A stretch of 64,000 nt of DNA from NCBI GenBank assembly GCA_910585005.1, contig CAJUCN010000002.1, positions 62,001 to 126,000 on the forward strand, written 5' to 3'. This DNA is from an uncultured Lachnospiraceae bacterium. GTDB taxonomy: Bacteria; Bacillota; Clostridia; Lachnospirales; Lachnospiraceae. A program made the translations under genes and the position numbers. Shown here piece by piece: positions 42,821 to 52,204 of this stretch. Each line of letters starts with the position of its first letter. The first letter of the stretch is position 1. The notes beneath the pieces are model-generated. The model was not told the origin of the DNA, did not search any database, and saw only the letters and a program-made list of their open reading frames with translations.

Positions 42821-43990
42821 CTATAAAGCCCGCGGGCCATCCCCGACTTCCACCACATAAAAATCTGCCGCATACCCGATCTTAGCAAGGTACGCTTTCC
42901 CAACCTGGTCAATGAAGCGGTCAATTGCTTCGTCTTTTACAAGGCTTACCGTGCAGCCGCCAAAACCTGCCCCTGTCATACGGGATCCAATGACGCCTTC
43001 CACCTTCCACGCTTCTTCTACCAACGTATCCAATTCTATACCTGTAACTTCATAATCATCCCTAAGGGATACATGGGATGCGTTCATAAGCTGTCCAAAC
43101 TTTTCTATATCATTAGACTGTAAGGCCTCCACCGCATGAACAGTCCTTTGGTTTTCATACACTGCATGTTTTGCCCTTTTTACCCTCACCGGATCCTTGA
43201 TTGCCGTTTTACTTTGTTCAAACTGCTCCTCCGTCAAATCGCCTAATCCTTTAATGTCAATTACCTTCTGAAGTTCCGCAAGCGCTGTCTCACACTCACT
43301 CCTGCGCTCATTGTACTTAGAATCCCCCAGTCCCCTCTTCTTATTGCTGCATGCGATCACAAGCTTCATCCCGTCCAGTTTGATAGGGGCATAAGTATAA
43401 GATAAGTCCGCCGTATCCAGGAAAACAGCATTGTCTTCCTTTCCCATAGCAATTGCAAATTGATCCATAATGCCGCAGTTTACACCATTAAAATTATTTT
43501 CAGCATACTGGCCAATCAGTGCCAGATCCTGGTTACTTACATCAAATCCAAAAAAATCCCTTAACATATACCCTGTCAAAACCTCCACAGAAGCGGAAGA
43601 GGACAATCCGGAACCATTGGGAATATTCCCATAAATCAAAAAATCCATGCCATTAGGAATCAAAAAACCTTTTTGTTCAAATGCCCACATAACTCCCTTG
43701 GGGTAATTCGTCCACCCTGCTTCTTTTTTCGATACCAGGTCGTCTAAATCCGATTCAATCACTCCAAGACGGTCAAAGTTCATAGAATAAAACCGTAACT
43801 TCCTGTCTGTCCTTACCCTTGCAGCCCCGTATGTGCCAATCGTCAGTGCACAGGGAAATACATGGCCCCCGTTATAATCGGTATGCTCACCAATCAGATT
43901 GACCCGTCCCGGTGCAAAAAAAGCTTTCACTCCTTCCCTCTCCCCAAATAATTCCTTAAACTTTTTTAATACAGTTTCTTTCATTTCCAT
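42821..43990 (-). CDS. galK: Galactokinase
   Basis: Phosphorylates galactose at C1 with ATP. The 389-residue GHMP kinase has the galactokinase signature APGRVNLIGEHTDYNGGHVF, ATP motif GNIPNGSGLSSSASVEV, and MTGAGFGGCTVSLV near the C-terminus. GGGAGG precedes the ATG. Upstream there is a minus-strand TATAAT (44045-44040) but no convincing -35 box, which would fit an activator-dependent promoter served by the AraC gene next door. Confidence 0.98.
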   Translation of the reverse strand: MEMKETVLKKFKELFGEREGVKAFFAPGRVNLIGEHTDYNGGHVFPCALTIGTYGAARVRTDRKLRFYSMNFDRLGVIESDLDDLVSKKEAGWTNYPKGVMWAFEQKGFLIPNGMDFLIYGNIPNGSGLSSSASVEVLTGYMLRDFFGFDVSNQDLALIGQYAENNFNGVNCGIMDQFAIAMGKEDNAVFLDTADLSYTYAPIKLDGMKLVIACSNKKRGLGDSKYNERRSECETALAELQKVIDIKGLGDLTEEQFEQSKTAIKDPVRVKRAKHAVYENQRTVHAVEALQSNDIEKFGQLMNASHVSLRDDYEVTGIELDTLVEEAWKVEGVIGSRMTGAGFGGCTVSLVKDEAIDRFIDQVGKAYLAKIGYAADFYVVEVGDGPRAL

Positions 43991-44099
43991 TTTACCCTCC
44001 CTTACCTGCCTTTTCCAAAATTGATATCCTTTTCGTATGATTATAAAGGCATCTGTCTATAGCTTCCAGTCTACTTTGTTATATAAATCTGTCAAAATG

Positions 44100-45002
44100 T
44101 TAACTGTTGATTTTATTTACTTGGCTGATAAAATCCTCTATCTGTTTCAAATACTCCTTATTTCTCCGTGTTTCCCCCTTTTGCATCTCCCTGCGGTAGG
44201 CAGACGGAGACATACCTCTCATCTGTTTGAATGCTTTGGTAAACACCAATGGATCTGCATACCCGCAAGATAGCGCAATACTCTCGATAGGATGTTCTGT
44301 CAATTGAAGAAGTTCCGTTGCCTTGGTGATGCGGAATGTGGTCAAAAATTGTTGCGGGGACATCCCGGTTCCATTCCGAAACAATGTATAGAGATAACTC
44401 CGGTTAATACATACATAGTCCGCAACATCCGTTACTTTAATGGGATTGCAGTAATTTCCCTGAATGAACTCAACTGCCCTCCGTACATAATTATCCGCAC
44501 TGTCCATCTCACCTTTTTTCTCAACAGGGACACCTTCTGCAATAATGGATAAAAACAATTGGAGCTGTCCGTTTCTACGCAGATCATTTGCTATGCCATA
44601 TGTATTATGCTCCATCATGTCCTTCACCGTCTGGTAAAGTTCCTCGCCCCGTTCAGACATAAATACTGGACTATGGAGGGACAGGCCCATTGACCTTACC
44701 GTATCCTGTGCCAAAACTCCCGAAAAACCTACCCATACATATGTCCACGGGTTTTCCCTGTCAGACTGGTAAAAAACAAGTTCCTCCGGCGGGATTAAAA
44801 ACCCATATCCCGGCTCTAAATAATACTCCTTATTTCTGATGGTAAACTTTCCTCTGCCGCTTAAAACAAAATGAATCAGATAATGAGGCTTTTGCGCCGG
44901 CCCGAAACTGTGCAGCGGTTCCGTCCTGGAACAACCACAGCAGTTAACAAATAAACTGCCGCTTTTTTCTCCTGTAAACTCCAACTTATATGCTTTTTCC
45001 AT
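44100..45002 (-). CDS. AraC-family regulator with cupin N-terminal domain
   Basis: A 300-residue regulator: N-terminal AraC-type sugar-binding cupin (PHYLIHFVLSGRGKFTIRNK, about 38-57), central linker, and C-terminal double helix-turn-helix (VTDVADYVCINRSYLYTLFR, then HPIESIALSCGYADPLVFTK and GMSPSAYRRE). It lies 109 bases upstream of galK on the same strand, so it is the likely activator of galKT. AAGGGG precedes the ATG. Confidence 0.93.
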   Translation of the reverse strand: MEKAYKLEFTGEKSGSLFVNCCGCSRTEPLHSFGPAQKPHYLIHFVLSGRGKFTIRNKEYYLEPGYGFLIPPEELVFYQSDRENPWTYVWVGFSGVLAQDTVRSMGLSLHSPVFMSERGEELYQTVKDMMEHNTYGIANDLRRNGQLQLFLSIIAEGVPVEKKGEMDSADNYVRRAVEFIQGNYCNPIKVTDVADYVCINRSYLYTLFRNGTGMSPQQFLTTFRITKATELLQLTEHPIESIALSCGYADPLVFTKAFKQMRGMSPSAYRREMQKGETRRNKEYLKQIEDFISQVNKINS

Positions 45003-45153
45003 CTGCCTTCCCCTTCTGCCCTTTTCTTATAACCAATCATAACAACAGCTTCCCCATCGGTCAAGCAATGCCAGTGGTTCTTTTAAAAAGTCCCGGTTGC
45101 GGCACACACTTCTATATGTTATTGTTAATAAGTACAAGACAGAAAGGTTTATT

Positions 45154-45822
45154 ATGATGAGAAAATATTTAACATTTTTTATCCTTATTTTTTTACTTTG
45201 CCCATCACTGACGGCCTGCGGCGGACCCTCCGATGAAAAGATCGTACAAGCCCAGGAAACCTATACCCAACTGGTAGAAGTCCATAACCAGGCAGTGGAA
45301 GCCCATAAGCATATTTCGGACAATTCTCTTGACAGTAAATTAGTTGCTCTTTCTGAAAAAGTGGCTAAAGTCGAAGAATTCAATTTGTCTGAAATGCAAG
45401 ATGCTGATATTGACGTACTGATTGAAAGTATGAATTCCATTCTTTCTTCTTACCAAGAATATTTGCAGACGATCGAAGATATCAAAGGCCAGGAAGATGC
45501 TGCCGTAGTGGTTTCCATTCCTATTACCCTTATGAATGGTACTGGCCATACGATCCAAAAATTATTTCTTTATGAGCAAAATGATACTTCTTCCAACTCT
45601 GACGTTTTAGAGGGCACAGCCGGATTTGGCCCCGGTCAGTCTCTCACCGGACTTGTCCTTTTTCGTGACGTATCAAACACGCCATGGATTTTAGAAATAG
45701 AGGATTCAGACGGAACTGTCTATGAGGTAATCCTTCCCGTCAAAGAATATGACGAAAACGGAATAACCATGACCCTTACCTATGATTCAGAAACAAATGA
45801 ATTGAAAGTCATACAAGAATAA
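45154..45822 (+). CDS. Uncharacterised lipoprotein
   Basis: A 222-residue exported lipoprotein. The signal is hydrophobic (KYLTFFILIFLLCPSLTAC) with lipobox LTAC; the mature part begins CGGPSDEK. Residues about 25-110 form amphipathic helices (AQETYTQLVEVHNQAVEAHKHI), and about 120-222 is a beta-rich domain with NGTGHTIQKLFLYEQ and GFGPGQSLTGLVLFRD, resembling an Ig-like extracellular domain. No family is recognised. Two adjacent ATGs (45154, 45157) follow AGAAAGG at 6 bases. Stands alone. Confidence 0.8.
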   Translation: MMRKYLTFFILIFLLCPSLTACGGPSDEKIVQAQETYTQLVEVHNQAVEAHKHISDNSLDSKLVALSEKVAKVEEFNLSEMQDADIDVLIESMNSILSSYQEYLQTIEDIKGQEDAAVVVSIPITLMNGTGHTIQKLFLYEQNDTSSNSDVLEGTAGFGPGQSLTGLVLFRDVSNTPWILEIEDSDGTVYEVILPVKEYDENGITMTLTYDSETNELKVIQE

Positions 45823-45827
45823 AAAAT

Positions 45828-45858
45828 AGCCTTTGCCAACCTTATGGTTGGCAAGGCT
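45828..45858. terminator. Bidirectional terminator between lipoprotein and ABC exporter genes
   Basis: AGCCTTTGCCAACC pairs with GGTTGGCAAGGCT around TTAT, with one bulged base; T/A runs flank both sides (AAAAAAT upstream, TTTATAAAAAAT downstream), so it works on either strand. Confidence 0.88.
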
Positions 45859-47640
45859 TTATAAAAAATCATATTGAGACATATACAAGTGATAGTAATC
45901 TCCTTTTTTCTCAAGCAATTCCTCATGAGTGCCTTTTTCCCTGATTCCCCCTTTATCAATATACATAATAAAGTCCGCATTTTTTATCGTAGAAAGTCTG
46001 TGTGCAATGATAAAGGAAGTCCTTCCCCTTAAAAGCCTCTCAAGACCTTGCTGCAGCAAAATCTCTGTTTCTGTGTCGATACTGGAAGTTGCTTCATCCA
46101 AAATCAGAATCTTGGGATCAGCCAAAAGCGCCCTGGCAAAAGAGATGAGCTGGCGCTGCCCGGCAGAAAGCCTGCTCCCGCGTTCGTTAACCTGGGTATA
46201 GTACCCATCTTCTGTCTCCATAATAAAATCATGAGCACAGACTGTCTTTGCCGCTTCAATAACAGCTTCATCACTGACTTCATTATTTCCATAACGAATG
46301 TTATCCATGATAGTCCCTGAAAAAATAAAGCTGTCCTGCATCATCACTCCCATTTGCCGGCGCAAAGACTTAATTGTCACATTTTCAATATTAATCCCAT
46401 CAATCAGGATCTGGCCACTGTCCACATTATAAAACCGGCTGAGCAGATTTACGATCGTTGTTTTTCCGGCTCCGGTAGGCCCTACAATCGCAACCGTCTG
46501 ACCTTTCTCGGCAAAAAAACTGACTTTTTTTAGAATTTCCACACCTTCTTCGTAGCTGAAAGTAACATCTTTAAATTCCACTTTTCCGGCTATCGGCGGC
46601 ATTTGCCCTGCCTCCGGCTTATCTTTGACTAAAATGGGCTCATCAATGGTTTCAAAAATCCTTTCCAAATAAGAAACCGCCGTAAGCACGGAATTGTAAA
46701 AGGACGCCAAGGTATTGATGGGCTGCCAAAAACGGCTGATATATGCTGTGAATGCGATCAGCACCCCTACCGTAACCCCGGAAGATGCATGGCTCATCCA
46801 CGAAATTCCCAATACATAAATAAAAGAAGTCGTCACGGCGCTAATAATATCTACAGAAGGCCCCATAACAAAATTGTACTTTACGGCCCGCATCCAGGCC
46901 TGCCTGTATCCGTCACTTAAACGGTTAAAAATACCGCTGTTTTCATCTTCCCTTACAAAAGACTGGGTTACACGGATCCCGTTAATACTTTCTGCAATAT
47001 ATGCGTTCAAGTTAGACTGCTTATTGCTCTGTACCTGCCATGCCCTTCTCTGCCGCCTTTTTAAAAAGATCACCACCCCTGTAAGTACCGGAAGTCCGCA
47101 CATGCACACCAATGTAAGCCTTACGTTAATACTCAGCATGAAAAAAAGAATAAAAAACAGGTTACACAAATCCGTTACCGTATTAATGATACCATTGCTC
47201 AAAAGATCACTTAAATTATTGACATAGTTTACCACTCTCACTTGAATCTTTCCATGAGGACGTTCATCATAATAAGAAAAAGGAAGTTCCTGCAAATGAT
47301 AAAAAATATCATACCGAAGCTTATGGATCACGTTTTGTCCCACGCTGGTCATCAGCTTGATCTTGATCCGAAGGCTCACGCTGGTATAAAGGGCGATCAG
47401 GATCGTAAGCCCGGCATACATCCAAATTTCTCCCATATCCTTTTGGGGAATACACACGTCCATAACAGTCATAATAAATCTGGGGATCAGCATTCCCAGC
47501 GCTGAAGCCGACAACATTAGAAACAGCACCAGCCCCATCTGTTTCTTATACGGCTTTATGTACCCTGACAGCCGCTTTAATTGCCCCATATCAAAGCTGT
47601 CTTCCAATATTTCGTCCACATCATATCTATTTCGCGCCAT
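45859..47640 (-). CDS. ABC exporter half-transporter, catalytically canonical subunit (pair 1)
   Basis: A 593-residue type IV ABC exporter half: six membrane helices (about 30-330) then an ATPase domain with Walker A GPTGAGKTT, signature LSAGQRQ, Walker B ILILDEATSS with catalytic Glu, and switch His in IIAHRLSTI. All catalytic residues are intact. It directly follows its partner (stop at 47641, start at 47640), and the two form a heterodimer of the TM287/288 or BmrCD type. Substrate (drug, lipid or peptide) cannot be told. Confidence 0.95.
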   Translation of the reverse strand: MARNRYDVDEILEDSFDMGQLKRLSGYIKPYKKQMGLVLFLMLSASALGMLIPRFIMTVMDVCIPQKDMGEIWMYAGLTILIALYTSVSLRIKIKLMTSVGQNVIHKLRYDIFYHLQELPFSYYDERPHGKIQVRVVNYVNNLSDLLSNGIINTVTDLCNLFFILFFMLSINVRLTLVCMCGLPVLTGVVIFLKRRQRRAWQVQSNKQSNLNAYIAESINGIRVTQSFVREDENSGIFNRLSDGYRQAWMRAVKYNFVMGPSVDIISAVTTSFIYVLGISWMSHASSGVTVGVLIAFTAYISRFWQPINTLASFYNSVLTAVSYLERIFETIDEPILVKDKPEAGQMPPIAGKVEFKDVTFSYEEGVEILKKVSFFAEKGQTVAIVGPTGAGKTTIVNLLSRFYNVDSGQILIDGINIENVTIKSLRRQMGVMMQDSFIFSGTIMDNIRYGNNEVSDEAVIEAAKTVCAHDFIMETEDGYYTQVNERGSRLSAGQRQLISFARALLADPKILILDEATSSIDTETEILLQQGLERLLRGRTSFIIAHRLSTIKNADFIMYIDKGGIREKGTHEELLEKKGDYYHLYMSQYDFL

Positions 47641-49377
47641 TTATTTCACCTCCCCAAAAGAACCATACTGATGGTGGAAGGCCGTTGCATAATATCCGCC
47701 TGCAGCCACCAATTGCTCATGGGTTCCCTGTTCCACGATCCTCCCCCTGTCCATGACAAGGATCAGGTCTGCATCTTTTATGGAAGAAATTCTGTAAGCT
47801 ATAATAAAGATCGTACAGTCCTTCTCTATACTTTTTAATTGCTTTTGAATATAACTTTCTGTTTCCATATCCACTGCTGAAGTGGTATCATCCAATATTA
47901 GGATAGCCGGATCTTTCAAAAGGGCTCTGGCTAAAGATATTCTTTGTTTCTGACCACCGGAAAGCCCTACACCTCTTTCCCCCACAATGGTGTCATATCC
48001 TTCCGGCATCTTTTGAATAAATAAATTCGCATCCGCCATTTTAGCCGCTTTCTTCACCTCTTCAAAACTACAATTCGGACGCCCATAAGCTATATTTCCT
48101 TCAATCGTATCAGAAAACAAGAAAACGTCCTGCATCGCCATTCCGATGTTATCCCGCAGGTCATACAGGTCTAAATCCTTTACATTGACACCGTCTACAA
48201 GGATTTCTCCCTTAGAAGTATCATAAAACCGGCACAACAAGTTCATCACAGTAGATTTTCCCGAACCGGTAGAACCGATAATACCTACCGTTTGCCCCTT
48301 TTTAACCTTGAAATTTATATCTGTAATAATATCAGCATCTTCCGCATGATAAGACACATGGCGAAATTCCACATCTCCATCAAAATGCTTTCTCTCTACC
48401 GGCCTTACCGGCTCCTTGACATCTGGCTCCTGGCTGTAAGTCGCGTAAATCTTTTCTGCGGAAGTAGTAAATCTATGAATATCATTGATCCACCAGCCAG
48501 CCATTCTCAAGGGTACTGTCAACATCCAAAGATAGCCATTTACTTTTACCATATCCCCCATAGTGATCTCTCCTTGTATCACCATATATCCCCCATATAG
48601 CATTAACACCACAGTTAAGATATTAGAGAGAAATTCAAAAATCGGGATATACTTTTTCCAGCTTGCGGAAGCGCTAAGTTCTGCATCTCTGTAACCATCA
48701 TTTTCCCTGTTAAATTTTTCAATTTCAAAATCTTCTCTTGCAAACGCCTTCACTACCCGGTTTCCACTGATATTTTCCTGCACAAAAGTGTTCAAAGAAG
48801 AAAACTGCAGTCTAATCTTTTGAAATGCCGGGCGCACACGCTTCGACTGGCTATAAGTCGTCAAAGCTGTAAAAGGGAGCACTACAAGCATACATAAGGC
48901 CAGCTTCACATTCACTGTAAAAATCATAAGAAGTGCAAAGCTAAGAAGCAGAATATTTTCATACACCGAATAAATAACATATGCAATAAAATGCCGGATG
49001 GCATCCATATCACCTGTCTGTCTTGACATGAGATCGCCTGTACGGTTTTTATTGTAAAAAGAAAAATCCTCCTGCAAAAGTTTTCTGTATACCCGATCCC
49101 TCATACTATACAGAACTCCCTGGGAGCAAATTTCAAACACAACCTGGGAACTATATCTTAAAACTCCCTTTAAGACCGTAACCCCAATCAGGCAGCCTAC
49201 CATAACAGACAAAAGCCCTGTATTCCCCGCTCCGATTACTTCATCAACGATCACCCCCGATATATAAGGGCTGACAATGGTAAGCATCGCAATACCTGTC
49301 GTCATAAGCAGTCCCAGCGCCATTTTTAATTTGTATTTTTTTAAAAAAGAATAAACCCACTTCACTGGCGTCATCAT
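47641..49377 (-). CDS. ABC exporter half-transporter, degenerate subunit (pair 1)
   Basis: A 578-residue half-transporter with six membrane helices and an ATPase domain whose Walker A (GSTGSGKST) and signature (LSGGQKQR) are normal, but Walker B reads ILILDDTTSA (Asp replaces the catalytic Glu) and the switch region reads IIAYRISSI (Tyr replaces His). This is the standard asymmetric partner of a heterodimeric exporter: this site binds but does not efficiently hydrolyse ATP. GGGGAG lies just before ATGATG. Confidence 0.95.
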   Translation of the reverse strand: MMTPVKWVYSFLKKYKLKMALGLLMTTGIAMLTIVSPYISGVIVDEVIGAGNTGLLSVMVGCLIGVTVLKGVLRYSSQVVFEICSQGVLYSMRDRVYRKLLQEDFSFYNKNRTGDLMSRQTGDMDAIRHFIAYVIYSVYENILLLSFALLMIFTVNVKLALCMLVVLPFTALTTYSQSKRVRPAFQKIRLQFSSLNTFVQENISGNRVVKAFAREDFEIEKFNRENDGYRDAELSASASWKKYIPIFEFLSNILTVVLMLYGGYMVIQGEITMGDMVKVNGYLWMLTVPLRMAGWWINDIHRFTTSAEKIYATYSQEPDVKEPVRPVERKHFDGDVEFRHVSYHAEDADIITDINFKVKKGQTVGIIGSTGSGKSTVMNLLCRFYDTSKGEILVDGVNVKDLDLYDLRDNIGMAMQDVFLFSDTIEGNIAYGRPNCSFEEVKKAAKMADANLFIQKMPEGYDTIVGERGVGLSGGQKQRISLARALLKDPAILILDDTTSAVDMETESYIQKQLKSIEKDCTIFIIAYRISSIKDADLILVMDRGRIVEQGTHEQLVAAGGYYATAFHHQYGSFGEVK

Positions 49378-49594
49378 ATTTCTCCCCTTTAGCCAATCAT
49401 ATTTTTATTTGGACAGATTACTTCCAATATAGGGGTTTATGTATACATTTCATATAACATAATCAGCCAAAAATAGAAAATTTCTCTTTTCTGTCACCAT
49501 TTGCCCTTGCAATTCATTTTAAGAAGAAATACACTTAAAAGAATAGTAAATATGCCTCATTTTTGCAGGCACAAATTCATAGGAGGCAAACAAT

Positions 49595-50728
49595 ATGACA
49601 CCAAATGAAAACCTAAAAACTTACAGCCTAAAAGAGACTGCACACTACAAAATTTACGGAAGAACTGACGAGAGCCAATACCCACTCCCCCTGTTCTTTA
49701 ATGGAAGCGGCATTGAGGTAACTGTTACAGGAAGCGAACTTTGGATTGACCTTGAGGTAGATTATGAAGTCCATGAACCCTGGATCTGGACCGCTTTAAA
49801 TGGATCCTTTATGAGCAGGCAAATGCTCATGCCGGGCAGTTACTCCTTATGTCTTTTTAGGGGAATGACCCCCGATGTGGTAAAAAATTTTAAACTGTTC
49901 CGGGAATTACAGGCCATGTCAGAAGATAACGTCTGTCACTTACTAATCAGAGGGTTCCGCACAGACGGCGCTTTCCTGCCCGTTCAGGAAAGGCAGTTTA
50001 AACTGGAATTTATCGGTGACAGTATTACTTCCGGAGAAGGAACTTACGGGGCGAAAAACGATACAGACTGGCTTGCTATGTATATGGGCGCCAGCCGTAA
50101 TTACGCACGGATGGTTTCTGATGCGCTAGATGCCGAATACCGCCTGGTTTCCCAGGGAGGCTGGGGTGTTCTTTGCGGATGGGACAACGATCCTCGCCAT
50201 AACATTCCTTCCCGTTATGAAAAGATCTGCGGCCTTGCCCAAGGGGAAATGAATGAAAAGCTTGGCGCTTCAAAGCCCTACGATTTCGGAAGCTGGAAAC
50301 CGGATGCTATTATTGTCAATTTGGGAACAAATGACGCAAGTTCCTTTAACCAGCCAATGTGGACAGACCCTGTAACCGGACAAACGTTCCAGCAGCGCAG
50401 GGAAACAGATGGATCCTATAATCAGGCGGATCTTCTGCGCTTTAAGCAGGCTGTTATCCGTTTTCTTTCCATGATCCGAAAAAATAACCCTGATTCTCAT
50501 ATTGTTTGGTGCTATGGCATGTTAGGCTACGACCTGACCTTTGCCATTACGGACGCTATGAACTCCTACCAAAAAGAAACCGGAGACAGCAATCTTGCTT
50601 TTCTCCAGCTTCCTAATACGACAGATGAAACTGTCGGGTCACATGCCCATCCCGGGGAAAAATCCCATGCCCGGGCAGCCAAAGTGATCATTGAGTATCT
50701 TCAACCTGTCCTTTATAGACCTTTGTAA
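49595..50728 (+). CDS. CE2-like carbohydrate acetylesterase (jelly-roll plus SGNH)
   Basis: A 377-residue two-domain esterase: an N-terminal beta-sandwich (about 1-125), then an SGNH hydrolase with Ser in FIGDSITSGEG (about 139), GGWGVLCGW, NLGTND (about 248) and the terminal His region HAHPGEKSH (about 350). This order is that of CE2 enzymes, which deacetylate mannan and other sugars with a Ser-His dyad. No signal peptide, so it acts in the cytoplasm. AGGAGG precedes the ATG. A second mannan-type deacetylase in addition to the CE17-like one; linkage to the mannan locus is inference. Its 3' end overlaps the CPBP gene by 41 bases. Confidence 0.85.
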   Translation: MTPNENLKTYSLKETAHYKIYGRTDESQYPLPLFFNGSGIEVTVTGSELWIDLEVDYEVHEPWIWTALNGSFMSRQMLMPGSYSLCLFRGMTPDVVKNFKLFRELQAMSEDNVCHLLIRGFRTDGAFLPVQERQFKLEFIGDSITSGEGTYGAKNDTDWLAMYMGASRNYARMVSDALDAEYRLVSQGGWGVLCGWDNDPRHNIPSRYEKICGLAQGEMNEKLGASKPYDFGSWKPDAIIVNLGTNDASSFNQPMWTDPVTGQTFQQRRETDGSYNQADLLRFKQAVIRFLSMIRKNNPDSHIVWCYGMLGYDLTFAITDAMNSYQKETGDSNLAFLQLPNTTDETVGSHAHPGEKSHARAAKVIIEYLQPVLYRPL

Positions 50729-51725
50729 ACAAAAACGGCACATATACAACCACCTGGACAATCAGGACGATCAGCGTATCCTGCCAACTGTACACCTGAT
50801 TTCCCAGATCCCCCCCTGCTAACAGCGCGGACATATTATTATTGATAAAATGGATGGCAACGGGAACCCATATATTTCCTGTCTTCCCATAAGCATAGCC
50901 AAAGAAAACCGCAAAGCTAACGCAGCCCACCACCTGGATCAACAAGCTGTAAAACCATGTGTCAGGGCTGTAATAGCAAATGCTTAAGGGAAGATGCCAC
51001 AGCCCCCATATCACACCCAAAAGGAGTACGCCGCCTTTTAACCCGAAACGTTTCTGGAGTATTGGCTGTAAAAAGTACCTCCAGCCATACTCCTCTCCGA
51101 AAAAGATGATAAATGTGATATAAAAGTTGATGACCAGCATTACCATGCCCACCCATATGGCAGGAGCCGTAAACAACCCTGCAAATTCCTTGATGTTTCC
51201 ATCCAGCAGCCCCGCCAGGAAAAGCCGGATCAGATACAGCACAAAAAACAGCAAAATAAGGAGGAAGGATTTTTTCATATTATGGGCGTTAAACCGCAGA
51301 TTACACCCATCCCTTACCTCCTTTTTCTCGGTAAGGAGCATGATCCACGAAAGGATGCTTCCGATAACAAATACGACATTTTCCACCAGATACCATGTTG
51401 CCGAAGAGATTAATACATTGCCAACCGTCAATAAAATTGCCAAAACCGCCGTTACAAGATATGTAACAAAGAACCTCACTGGCAGCTTCTTTTCTTTCCC
51501 TGCCGTCAAAATAATGGCTAAGATTACTCCCATTGCCGGATACATCATCTGGGTAGCCGCAAATGCGGCCACATCATTCCCATTATGGTAGCTGATCCAC
51601 ATGATGACCCCCATAAAGACAGTCAACCCAAAATTCACCGCCAGAAATATTTTTAGCTGCTTTTTTTCCACACCTGTCAACTCTTTTACTGTATCCACCT
51701 TCATCATCCTCCTCGTCTGCACCAT
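50688..51725 (-). CDS. CPBP-family intramembrane metalloprotease
   Basis: A roughly 335-345-residue membrane protease of the CAAX/Abi (CPBP) family with eight or so hydrophobic segments and the three motifs EEYGWRYF (Glu-Glu-x3-Arg), WHLPLSI (His) and HFINNN (His). Relatives process prenylated proteins or bacteriocin-immunity substrates; its own is unknown. The start is uncertain: ATG 51725, tandem ATGs at 51707/51704, or a GTG at 51698 which is best spaced from AGGAGG. Confidence 0.9.
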   Translation of the reverse strand: MVQTRRMMKVDTVKELTGVEKKQLKIFLAVNFGLTVFMGVIMWISYHNGNDVAAFAATQMMYPAMGVILAIILTAGKEKKLPVRFFVTYLVTAVLAILLTVGNVLISSATWYLVENVVFVIGSILSWIMLLTEKKEVRDGCNLRFNAHNMKKSFLLILLFFVLYLIRLFLAGLLDGNIKEFAGLFTAPAIWVGMVMLVINFYITFIIFFGEEYGWRYFLQPILQKRFGLKGGVLLLGVIWGLWHLPLSICYYSPDTWFYSLLIQVVGCVSFAVFFGYAYGKTGNIWVPVAIHFINNNMSALLAGGDLGNQVYSWQDTLIVLIVQVVVYVPFLFTKVYKGQVEDTQ

Positions 51726-51847
51726 CTTCTTCTGTTTCTTCCAATTCCGGTTTCTTCTCCCTGTGTTTCACAATATCGCCTGCTTTTTAAGAACCTTCCT
51801 TGCCTTCTTTGTGCTTATTTTTCCTTTATGCAACTTTTAATGATTGT

Positions 51848-51876
51848 ATTATACATTTCAAATTGCATTTTATCAA
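51848..51876 (-). promoter_or_regulatory. CPBP protease promoter
   Basis: Minus-strand TTGATA (51876-51871), 17-base spacer, perfect TATAAT (51853-51848). Confidence 0.75.
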
Positions 51877-51923
51877 ATAGATTCACATATCGATTTTCAT
51901 AATTGTCTTTGTGGTATTTTCAC

Positions 51924-51952
51924 TTTACTTTCCTCTTTTTCATGCTTATAAT
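51924..51952 (+). promoter_or_regulatory. Promoter of the small membrane protein / YbjQ operon
   Basis: TTTACT (51924-51929), 17-base spacer, perfect TATAAT (51947-51952). Confidence 0.7.
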
Positions 51953-51973
51953 ATCCTTAAGGGAGGAAAACCT

Positions 51974-52204
51974 ATGGATCAACACACCAAAAAAATAATT
52001 GCACCTGTCATTATCACCATTATTTTTGTAACTTATTATATTGGTTTTGCCGCTGTATGTCTGTTTATTTACGGCATTCCATCCATTATCAAATTACTAT
52101 TCGGGGTCGTTCCTCTGGCACTTGCCGGAGTTATGATATATGTGCTATTAACCAGAATCAACGAAATAAGGAGCGGAGAAGAAGATGATCTTAGTAAATA
52201 CTGA
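51974..52204 (+). CDS. Small two-helix membrane protein
   Basis: A 76-residue protein: short basic N-terminus, hydrophobic helices at about 10-35 (IIAPVIITIIFVTYYIGFAA) and 40-62 (YGIPSIIKLLFGVVPLALAG), and a charged tail NEIRSGEEDDLSKY. GGGAGG lies seven bases before the ATG. It overlaps the downstream YbjQ gene by 20 bases, and this pairing suggests a joint function. No known family recognised. Confidence 0.8.
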   Translation: MDQHTKKIIAPVIITIIFVTYYIGFAAVCLFIYGIPSIIKLLFGVVPLALAGVMIYVLLTRINEIRSGEEDDLSKY

